Shown here in pieces: positions 1 to 5,458 of a DNA stretch of 7,951 nt (within the stretch, counting starts at the first letter, position 1; every line of letters begins with the position of its first letter). Origin of the DNA: DASXTS01 sp036505275 (GTDB lineage: Bacteria > Actinomycetota > Actinomycetes > Mycobacteriales > Pseudonocardiaceae). The notes beneath the pieces were generated by a model. That model did no database searches. It worked only from the letters and a program-made list of their open reading frames with translations, and was not told the origin of the DNA. Location: assembly GCA_036505275.1 (NCBI GenBank), contig DASXTS010000212.1, forward strand, positions 1 through 7,951, written 5' to 3'. Made by a program: the position numbers and the translations under genes.

Positions 1-624
1 CTTGCGGTCCTTGATCGGCAGGCCCCAGTGCGCAATGAAGTTGAAGTGGGTCAGCGCGGAACTGGTGGCGACCACTTTGGCGCCGCTGACGATCACGCCG
101 GCGTCGGTCTCCCGCTCGGCGTGCACGTAGACGTCGGCGACCTCGTCCGGCGGCCGGTTGCGGTCGACCGGCGGGTGCACGATCGCGTGGTTCCAGAACA
201 GCACCTTCTCCTGCGACTCCCGGTACCAGCGGCGGGCGTTGTCGGAGAACGGCTTGTAGAAATCGGCGTTGGCGCCGAGGGTGCCGAGGAAGGACGCCTT
301 GTAGTCCGGGCTGCGGCCCATCCAGCCGTAGCTCATCCGGGCCCAGGTGGCGATGGCCTGCTGGTCGGCGATCAGGTCGTCCACCGTGTGCGGGGTGGTG
401 TAGAAGCGGTGGGTGTAGCCGCCGCTGCCGGTGTCGGTCGGCGCGCAGAGCACGTCACGGGTCTGCGGGTCGTGCAGCGCGTCGTAGAGCCGCGCGGTCA
501 TCCGCACCGGATTGCGGAATGCCGGATGTGCGGTGACGTCCTTGACCCGATCTCCGTAAATGTAGATCTCGCGGTCGTCGCGCAGGCTCTCGATGTATTC
601 GGCACCGTTGAGCGGGCGGGTCAT
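1..624 (-). CDS. hpaB-like: HpaB-family flavin-dependent phenol hydroxylase (4-hydroxyphenylacetate 3-monooxygenase oxygenase type), C-terminus beyond window
   Basis: The 208 visible residues begin MTRPLNGAEYIESLRDDREI and match the N-terminal domain of the two-component, FADH2-dependent HpaB family, which adds an ortho hydroxyl to phenols to give catechols. Residues R104 and Y108 (in the GWMGRSPDYKA motif) and H146 (WNHAIVHPPVDRN) have the same spacing as catalytic R100/Y104/H142 remembered for the Thermus HpaB, so the active site looks intact. The family is usually about 480-520 residues, so more than half lies left of the window. The ATG at 624 is preceded by AGAGGA with about 5 nt spacing. 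It is the fourth gene of the minus-strand operon, 43 nt after the ring-cleavage dioxygenase. A flavin reductase partner (HpaC type) is not in the window. The family call is firm. The substrate is unknown: an aryl-glycine, its keto-acid precursor, tyrosine or another phenol are all possible. Confidence 0.9.
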   Translation of the reverse strand, partial: MTRPLNGAEYIESLRDDREIYIYGDRVKDVTAHPAFRNPVRMTARLYDALHDPQTRDVLCAPTDTGSGGYTHRFYTTPHTVDDLIADQQAIATWARMSYGWMGRSPDYKASFLGTLGANADFYKPFSDNARRWYRESQEKVLFWNHAIVHPPVDRNRPPDEVADVYVHAERETDAGVIVSGAKVVATSSALTHFNFIAHWGLPIKDRK

Positions 625-671
625 CGAAGTCCTCTTTTCTGGCGGTTCTGCAGCTCACGGTGCGTATTCAT
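621..671 (-). CDS. possible 16-codon coupling ORF between dioxygenase and hydroxylase genes
   Basis: The 43-nt gap between the dioxygenase stop and the hydroxylase start is bridged by an ORF coding MNTHRELQNRQKRGLR. Its ATG overlaps the dioxygenase TGA as ATGA (671-668). Its own TGA overlaps the hydroxylase ATG as ATGA (624-621). An AAGGCG stretch lies just upstream of its ATG. Third codon positions are only about half G/C, unlike the neighbouring genes, so it may be chance. If translated, it would let ribosomes pass continuously from the dioxygenase to the hydroxylase. No function is assigned to the basic peptide itself. Confidence 0.2.
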   Translation of the reverse strand: MNTHRELQNRQKRGLR

Positions 672-1591
672 GACGCCTTGTGCGCGCCCATCATCAATGC
701 GGCCAGGTCGTCCGGCTGAATGAACGACCGGGGCGGCGGCGGACCCCAGTTGTAGAGCCCGTGCATGCCCTCGAAAACCTCCGGCTTCCACAGCTGGTCG
801 TCGACGATGCAGTCGGTGTCGCTGTAGTACTCGGTGAAGTTGCCGGCCGGGTCCTTCAGATACCAGAAGAAGTTGGACCCGACGTGGTGCCGGCCGAGGC
901 CCCAGACGTGGCGCTCGGGGTGGCCCTCCAGCATGGCCATGGCGCCCCTGCCCACCTCGTCGAGGTCCTCGACCTGCCACCCGGTGTGGTGCAGGAAGCT
1001 CACCGGGGCGCGCAGCAGCAGCAGGTTGTGGTGGTCGGTGGTGCACCGCAGGAACGCGCCGGCGCCCTTGACCAGGTCGCTGACCTTGAAGCCGATGCCG
1101 TCCACGAAGAAGGAGCTGGACACCTCGTAGTCGTCGCTGCCGAGCACGATGTGCCCGAGCCGCCGCGGGCGCACCCGGTGCTCGCGCATGATCCCCGGCG
1201 CCCGGTTGCCGATGCGGTCGAGGCGGCCGTTGGAGTTGTACGGCGTCGGCTCGAACACCGGTTGCTGCAACCGCGGCCGGATCTGCAGGGTCACCACCGC
1301 GGCCGTCACCGGATCGGCGCTGATCAGCTTGTCCTCGATGCGCTGGTGGGCGACGTTCAGACGGCTCAGCCGTTCGGCCGCGCGGCCGAGGTCGTCCTCA
1401 TCGTCGACGCCGATGGTGAACCCGATCAGCCGGCGCATGGGCGCCGAGACGATGCGCATCTGCCTGCCGCCGTCCACAGAGGACAGCCAGCCGTCGTCGG
1501 AGGAGGTGAGGCCGAACTCGACGTAGTAGTCGAAGGTCTCGGTGAGATTCGGTACCCCGACGGTGACCGAGGCCAGCGTGTGCAGTGCCAT
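668..1591 (-). CDS. type I extradiol (catechol 2,3-dioxygenase-like) ring-cleavage dioxygenase, VOC superfamily
   Basis: This 307-residue protein has two vicinal-oxygen-chelate modules, about residues 1-135 and 140-270, the normal size for two-domain extradiol dioxygenases. The C-terminal module carries the Fe(II) ligands: H147 (RRLGHIVLG), H202 (FLHHTGW) and E254 (DPAGNFTEYYSD). H187 (TTDHHNL), H235 (GLGRHHVG) and Y244 (FFWYLKDP) fit the second-sphere residues. The spacings H187-H202 (15), H235-Y244 (9) and Y244-E254 (10) equal those of BphC as remembered, so it should be catalytically complete. It is expected to open a catechol ring next to the diol using O2. The start at 1591 follows AAGGAG with 5 nt spacing, and only 12 nt separate it from the aminotransferase stop. 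The next gene makes catechols, which suggests the substrate. It lacks the C-terminal signature of HPPD and hydroxymandelate synthase, so it is not HmaS. Confidence 0.88.
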   Translation of the reverse strand: MALHTLASVTVGVPNLTETFDYYVEFGLTSSDDGWLSSVDGGRQMRIVSAPMRRLIGFTIGVDDEDDLGRAAERLSRLNVAHQRIEDKLISADPVTAAVVTLQIRPRLQQPVFEPTPYNSNGRLDRIGNRAPGIMREHRVRPRRLGHIVLGSDDYEVSSSFFVDGIGFKVSDLVKGAGAFLRCTTDHHNLLLLRAPVSFLHHTGWQVEDLDEVGRGAMAMLEGHPERHVWGLGRHHVGSNFFWYLKDPAGNFTEYYSDTDCIVDDQLWKPEVFEGMHGLYNWGPPPPRSFIQPDDLAALMMGAHKAS

Positions 1592-1603
1592 CGTCGCTCC
1601 TTC

Positions 1604-2962
1604 CTAAGAGACGAGCCGGTGCTCGCGGGCCGCGGCGGCCTGCTGGTCGTTGATGAACGCCGCGAGCCGGTCCAGGCCGCCGTCGATCTGCCCGATGTCC
1701 AGCGAGCTGCACGACAGCCGGAGCTGGTGCACGCCGCCGGCTCCCGAGTAGAAGTGCCGCATCGGCGTCCAGAGCACGCCGTACCTGCTGGCCGAGACCT
1801 CCAGCAGGTCGTCGTCCACCTCGAACGGCACGGTCACCACGACGAAGAAGCCGCCCTCCGGGGCGTTCCAGGACACCGCGGTGTCGACCGCGAACCGGGC
1901 CCGCAGGCCGGCCAGCAGCCTGGCGCGGTTGCGCCGGTAGACCTCCCACTCGCGGGAGTTGGCCAGCTGCAGCGAGCACCCGTGCTCCAGCAGCCGGCCG
2001 CCGACCACCGCCTGGGCGATCGGCGAGGTGTTCACCGTGAGCATGCTCTTGATCTTGGACAGCTCGTCGGCGAGCAGCGCGCCGCCGGCCACCCGCTGGT
2101 CGGCGACCAGGTAACCGACCCGCGCGCCGGGCAGGACGGTCTTGGCGAACGAGCCGAGGTAGATCACCCGGCGGTCGGTGTCCAATGCCTTGAGCGTCGG
2201 GACCCGGCGCCCACCCCCGTCGTCGAACAGGCCGTACGCGTTGTCCTCGAGCAGCAGGATGTCCTCCCGCTCGGCGACCTCGAGCAGCTCGAGGCGGGTG
2301 GCCAGGTCCAGCCGAAGGCCCGACGGGTTGGCGAAGTCCGGCATGACGTAGCACGCCCGCGGGCGAAGGCCGCGCGCCCGCGCCCGGCGCACGGTGGCGA
2401 CCAGGTCGGCCAGGTCAATGCCTGAGCCGCTGCCTGCGCCGCTGCCTGAGCCGCTGCCTGAGCCGCTGCCAGACTCGCCGCCGGAGACCGGCAGCACGGG
2501 CAGGTCCACCAGCCGGGCGGCGCCGGTCAGCCCGACGTAGGTCGGTTCGACGGCGAGCAGCACGTCGCGGTGGTCGCGGCGCAGCGCGCGCAGCACCAGG
2601 AACATCGCCTCCTGGCAGCCGACCGTGACCACGATGGACTCCGGGTCGGTGAGAAACTGCTCGTCGACGGCCAGCTGCCGGGCCACCAGGCCGTGCACGA
2701 TGCCCTTGGTGCGGCCGTACTGGCACAGCGTCCGCCGGACGTCCTCGTCGGTGTGGCCGAGGTCGTCGGTCAGGTGCCGGCAGAAGGCGCGCAGGTAGCG
2801 GTGCAGCGTCTCGACGTCGTAGAACTGCTCGTACGGCCGGCCGGGCGCGAAGGACACCGCGTGCGGGTACCGGCCGGTCACCTCGTTGAGGAAGTTCATC
2901 GAGTTCAGCGCCGGGTCCTGCAGGCTGCGGTGCAGGGCGGCCAGGTCAAGATCGTCGGGCAT
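1604..2962 (-). CDS. hpgT: HpgT/PglE-type PLP aminotransferase for aryl-glycine formation
   Basis: This 452-residue fold-type I aminotransferase closely resembles the (di)hydroxyphenylglycine transaminases of glycopeptide, CDA and nocardicin clusters, and PglE of streptogramin clusters. Family-like stretches include SMNFLNEVTGRYPHAVSFA near residue 21, QYGRTKGIVH near 81, and IKSMLTVNTSPIAQAV near 304. PLP-site residues are N212 (FANPSG), D240 and Y243 (LLEDNAYG), and the Schiff-base lysine K274 (GSFAKT). R415 (QLRLSC) should bind the substrate carboxylate. It would convert an aryl-glyoxylate made by Hmo into the amino acid, usually with tyrosine or phenylalanine as amino donor. Its ATG overlaps the Hmo stop by one base (TGATG), and a GGGAGG Shine-Dalgarno lies 11 nt upstream inside the hmo coding region, so translation is probably coupled. 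Residues 164-181 are an unusual Ser-Gly run where homologues, as I recall them, have a short turn. Whether it makes phenylglycine, hydroxyphenylglycine or a variant cannot be read here. Confidence 0.9.
   Translation of the reverse strand: MPDDLDLAALHRSLQDPALNSMNFLNEVTGRYPHAVSFAPGRPYEQFYDVETLHRYLRAFCRHLTDDLGHTDEDVRRTLCQYGRTKGIVHGLVARQLAVDEQFLTDPESIVVTVGCQEAMFLVLRALRRDHRDVLLAVEPTYVGLTGAARLVDLPVLPVSGGESGSGSGSGSGSGAGSGSGIDLADLVATVRRARARGLRPRACYVMPDFANPSGLRLDLATRLELLEVAEREDILLLEDNAYGLFDDGGGRRVPTLKALDTDRRVIYLGSFAKTVLPGARVGYLVADQRVAGGALLADELSKIKSMLTVNTSPIAQAVVGGRLLEHGCSLQLANSREWEVYRRNRARLLAGLRARFAVDTAVSWNAPEGGFFVVVTVPFEVDDDLLEVSASRYGVLWTPMRHFYSGAGGVHQLRLSCSSLDIGQIDGGLDRLAAFINDQQAAAAREHRLVS
2420..2473 (-). 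repeat. Ser-Gly simple repeat inside the aminotransferase gene
   Basis: Degenerate 12-bp units (plus-strand gctgcctgagcc) code for an 18-residue alternating Ser-Gly run at residues 164-181 of the aminotransferase, with one Ala for Ser. The run sits between LPVLPVSGGE and IDLADLVATV, on the surface of the PLP domain. Near-identical units suggest recent slippage expansion. The unit is a multiple of three, so length changes stay in frame. Confidence 0.85.
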
Positions 2963-4152
2963 CAGCTGGCCGACCTCCCGGTGCTCATCTGACCGGTGCT
3001 CATCTGGCCGGTGCTCATCTGGCCGGTGCTCATCTGGCCGGCTCTCGGCGCAGCGGTCAGTCCGGCAGCTGCCGCCAGGTCGCGGCAGCCGGCCAGGGTC
3101 ATGGCCTCCAGCAGTTCGGCCTGCAGCAGCGACAGCACCTGGGCCACACCCTGCTCGCCGCCGGCCGCGAGACCCCACAGCACCGGGCGGCCGACCAGCA
3201 CGCCGCTGGCCCCGAAGGCAAGCGAACGGAGCACGTCGGTGCCGCCGCGCACGCCGCTGTCGAGCAGCACCTCGCAGTCCCCGGACACCGCGTCGACCAC
3301 GGCGGGCAGCGCGGCGATGCTGGCCGGCGCGCCGTCGAACTGGCGGCCGCCGTGGTTGGACACCACGACGGCGTTCGCACCGCAGTCCGCGGCGTGCCGG
3401 GCGTCGCGAGGGTCCAGCACGCCCTTGATCACCAGTGGCAGGTGGGTGCGCCGGCGCAGCCACTCCACGTCCCGCCAGGTCAGCCCGGGCTCGAAGGCCA
3501 GGTTGGTGTGGGTTGCCACGGCCGAGGCGCCGCTTGCGGCCCGATGCGCCTCGGTCGGCGCCTGGCCGCCGGGGTGCCGGAGGTTGACGGCGGGCACGTC
3601 CGGCGGCAGCGCGAACTGGTTGCGCATGTCGCGCCGGCGCCGGCCCATCACCGGCACGTCGGCCGTGAGCACCACGGCCAGGCAGCCGGCTTCGTCCGCG
3701 GCGCCGAGCAGTTCGATGACCCCGGCGCGGTCGCGCAGCCAGTAGAGCTGGAACCAGGTGCTGGCCCCAGTCGCCGCGATGTCGGCGAAGGTGCAACTGC
3801 TCAGCGTGCTGATCACGAACGGGATGCCGGCCCGCTTGGCGGCCCGCGCCGTGGCCAGCTCGCCGTCCGGATGCAGCAGCCGCTGGTAGGCCATCGGCGC
3901 GATGGCCACCGGCATCGCCGTCGAGGTGCCGAGCAGGGCGCCCGCGCTGTCCACGGTGGACACCCCGGCGAGCACCCGCGGCAGCAGGGTCACGGCGTCG
4001 AAGGCGGCCCGGTTGGCCGCCAGCGTGGTCTCCGCGCCGCTTCCGCCCTCGACGAAGTCCAAGACGTGCCGCGGCAGCACCGCCTCCGCTGCGCGCCGGA
4101 CGTCGGCCAGGCACACCGGCGCCTCGGCCGGCTGCGGCGCCAGTGCGGTCAT
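2962..4152 (-). CDS. hmo: Hmo-type FMN-dependent 4-hydroxymandelate/mandelate oxidase
   Basis: This protein of about 396 residues belongs to the FMN alpha-hydroxyacid oxidase family and matches hydroxymandelate oxidases of glycopeptide-type clusters, with DFVEGGSGAE, YQRLLHPDGELA, WFQLYWLRD and GRRRRDMRNQFALP. Active-site residues are Y137, D165, K243, H267 and R270 (SNHGGRQFDG), with the same spacings as glycolate oxidase Y129/D157/K230/H254/R257. F33 stands where glycolate oxidase has Y24. An Asp-Phe pair is also what I recall in the Amycolatopsis Hmo. It would oxidise an (S)-mandelate to the aryl-glyoxylate that the following aminotransferase takes. It is the first gene of the minus-strand operon. 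I chose the ATG at 4152. An in-frame GTG at 4167 would add five residues, and neither start has a clear Shine-Dalgarno. The C-terminus carries four GQMST repeats and GRSAS, not expected in the family. Confidence 0.9.
   Translation of the reverse strand: MTALAPQPAEAPVCLADVRRAAEAVLPRHVLDFVEGGSGAETTLAANRAAFDAVTLLPRVLAGVSTVDSAGALLGTSTAMPVAIAPMAYQRLLHPDGELATARAAKRAGIPFVISTLSSCTFADIAATGASTWFQLYWLRDRAGVIELLGAADEAGCLAVVLTADVPVMGRRRRDMRNQFALPPDVPAVNLRHPGGQAPTEAHRAASGASAVATHTNLAFEPGLTWRDVEWLRRRTHLPLVIKGVLDPRDARHAADCGANAVVVSNHGGRQFDGAPASIAALPAVVDAVSGDCEVLLDSGVRGGTDVLRSLAFGASGVLVGRPVLWGLAAGGEQGVAQVLSLLQAELLEAMTLAGCRDLAAAAGLTAAPRAGQMSTGQMSTGQMSTGQMSTGRSAS
2979..3038 (-). repeat. four-copy 15-bp tandem repeat coding the Hmo tail
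   Basis: The 15-bp unit, plus strand CGGTGCTCATCTGGC with minor variation (CTGAC in the first unit), is repeated four times. Read on the minus strand it codes GQMST four times at the end of the hydroxymandelate oxidase. The next unit has diverged to code GRSAS and supplies the GGGAGG Shine-Dalgarno for the aminotransferase. Near-perfect identity indicates recent in-frame expansion. Confidence 0.92.
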
Positions 4153-4271
4153 GCCACCCGCCAGCACGGGATGACGCTATTCCGCAATTGGGCGCGCATT
4201 GGGCATTCTCCCGTCTCGGTTCGCGCCAGAGCGTATCCAGCGGAATTTGCGCGCGGCTTCTCTTGCTGTGC

Positions 4272-4286
4272 GCGATGAGTCATCGC
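4272..4286. promoter_or_regulatory. candidate operator: perfect 15-bp palindrome
   Basis: GCGATGAGTCATCGC is a perfect inverted repeat with seven-base arms around one central G. An RNA hairpin is impossible with a one-base loop, so a site for a dimeric DNA-binding protein is the natural reading. It lies about 120 bp upstream of hmo and 83 bp upstream of the methyltransferase start. The cognate regulator is not identified. Confidence 0.45.
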
Positions 4287-4358
4287 AAAGTGCTGAACTC
4301 CGCAGACTGGGGCGCGGCGGTGCCGGCCGGTCTGGCGTACTTCCGGCGGAACTCGTGA
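4275..4358 (+). CDS. possible small ORF (27 aa) ahead of the O-methyltransferase
   Basis: An ATG at 4275 opens a 27-residue frame that starts MSHRKVLNSADWGAAV and ends FRRNS. Its TGA (4356-4358) touches the AAGGAGG of the methyltransferase (4358-4364). Third codon positions are mostly G/C, as in real genes here. There is no recognisable Shine-Dalgarno, so it would need leaderless or weak initiation. Its ATG sits inside the 15-bp palindrome. It could be a coupling leader, a small peptide, or chance. I recognise no family. Confidence 0.25.
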   Translation: MSHRKVLNSADWGAAVPAGLAYFRRNS

Positions 4359-4368
4359 AGGAGGACGT

Positions 4369-5373
4369 GTGGGAGAACAGCAGTCATCCGCGGCGGCCGA
4401 GCTGTGGGCCATGGCGCACCTGGGCACCCCCATGGCGATACGCGTCGCGGCGACCCTGCGAATTGCGGACCACATTGCCGCCGGCATCCAGACCGCACCG
4501 GACCTTGCCGGCACGGTGCACGCCGACCCCGATGCGCTGGAGCGGCTGCTGCGCTACCTCGCACGGCGCGCGGTGCTGACGGTCGACCGTCACGGCCGGT
4601 ACGGGCTCACCCCGCTGGGCGAGCCGCTGCGCTCCGACCACCCATCCGACCTGCGGCGCGGGCTGGACATCGAGAGCGTCGGCCGCGCCGACCTCGCGTT
4701 CGTCCAGCTCCTGCACAGCGTGCGCACCGGCGAGGCCGGCTTCCCGCTGCAGTTCGGCCGGTCCTTCTGGGAGGACCTGCAGACCGACCCGGAACGCCAC
4801 GAGATCTTCACCAACTGGATGGGATCGGACATCCCGGCCAGGTCGCCGGACATCGCCGCCGGCCACGACTGGGAGTCGCTCGGGTCCGTCGTCGATGTCG
4901 GCGGCGGCGATGGCTCGCTGCTGATCGCGCTGCTCACCAAGTACGCCGGCCTGAGTGGCACGGTCGTCGATCTGCCGGAGACCGCGGCGACGGCCCGTGC
5001 GGCGCTGGCCGCCGCCGGCCTCGCCGACCGCTCCGACGTGGTGGCCGGAAGTTTCTTCGACCCGCTGCCCGTCGGCGCTGGCGGGTACCTGCTCTCGCTG
5101 ATCCTGCACGACTGGCCCGACGACCCGGCCCGGGCCATCCTGCGGCGATGCGCAGAGGCCGCCGGCCGCACCGGTCGGGTGTTCGTCATCGAGAGGACCG
5201 GTGCCGACGGCCGGGCCACCCACAGTGGCATGGACCTACGGATGCTCGTGCTCTACGGCGGCAAGGAGCGGGGCGTCGAGGAGCTGACCGCGCTCGCTGT
5301 CGACGCCGGACTGCGGCTGGTCGCGGTGCATCCGGCCGGCGGGTTCTCCATCGTCGAGCTCACCGCGGCCTGA
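4369..5373 (+). CDS. SAM-dependent small-molecule O-methyltransferase (AdoMet_MTase class I, TcmN/DnrK-like)
   Basis: This 334-residue protein has the layout of plant-type and actinomycete natural-product O-methyltransferases. A winged-helix dimerisation domain spans about residues 10-95, and a Rossmann SAM domain begins about residue 165. The SAM loop is VVDVGGGDG (174-182), followed by the acidic DLPE (201-204) and GSFFDPLP (227-234). H247 in LILHDWPDD is the usual catalytic base that deprotonates a phenol or enol hydroxyl. The GTG start at 4369 follows a perfect AAGGAGG (4358-4364) with 4 nt spacing. The next ATG, at 4411, has no such site. It is transcribed away from the hmo operon from a shared intergenic region, so it may methylate a phenol or catechol made by that pathway. 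The substrate is not readable from sequence. Family certain, role inferred. Confidence 0.9.
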   Translation: MGEQQSSAAAELWAMAHLGTPMAIRVAATLRIADHIAAGIQTAPDLAGTVHADPDALERLLRYLARRAVLTVDRHGRYGLTPLGEPLRSDHPSDLRRGLDIESVGRADLAFVQLLHSVRTGEAGFPLQFGRSFWEDLQTDPERHEIFTNWMGSDIPARSPDIAAGHDWESLGSVVDVGGGDGSLLIALLTKYAGLSGTVVDLPETAATARAALAAAGLADRSDVVAGSFFDPLPVGAGGYLLSLILHDWPDDPARAILRRCAEAAGRTGRVFVIERTGADGRATHSGMDLRMLVLYGGKERGVEELTALAVDAGLRLVAVHPAGGFSIVELTAA

Positions 5374-5458
5374 GGCGCAGGAGAGCACACGAGGAGATGT
5401 GCGGGCCGGCAGCGGCTGCTTGACTGCCCGCTGAGCTGCCGACACCGGAAGGAGGCCC

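Larger units (their letters stand above)
4153..4368. promoter_or_regulatory. divergent promoter region between hmo operon and O-methyltransferase gene
   Basis: About 200 bp separate the minus-strand operon from the plus-strand methyltransferase. The stretch should hold both promoters, and is less GC-rich around 4168-4290 than the genes. I could not pick out convincing -35/-10 pairs on either strand. It contains a perfect palindrome (4272-4286) and a possible small ORF (4275-4358), both listed separately. A regulator acting here would control aryl-glycine assembly and the methyltransferase together. No cluster-type regulator gene adjoins it. Confidence 0.55.

Noticed and set aside
668..1591. 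Reading the VOC gene as hydroxymandelate synthase HmaS, as its neighbours suggest
   Set aside because: The C-terminal text DPAGNFTEYYSD and the BphC-like residue spacing fit extradiol dioxygenases. The FFEVIER-like end of HPPD/HmaS proteins is absent, and the protein is shorter.
680..2425. 581-codon plus-strand open frame opposite the dioxygenase and aminotransferase
   Set aside because: It is an antisense shadow of genes with high G/C at third positions. Its composition is not protein-like and no ribosome site or family is recognised.
2979..3038. CRISPR-like or regulatory repeat array
   Set aside because: The units are 15 bp, contiguous without spacers, and in frame inside hmo, so they are a coding tandem repeat.
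1604..4114. Single 836-codon open frame on the minus strand
   Set aside because: It is the aminotransferase frame running open upstream through hmo in another frame. The upstream part is Arg/Pro/Gly-rich shadow text, and the aminotransferase has its own ATG at 2962 with a Shine-Dalgarno.
5397..5423. Eight-codon ORF MCGPAAAA preceded by GAGGAG in the methyltransferase-hydrolase gap
   Set aside because: The purine stretch abuts the ATG with no spacing, and the peptide is low complexity, so it is most likely chance.
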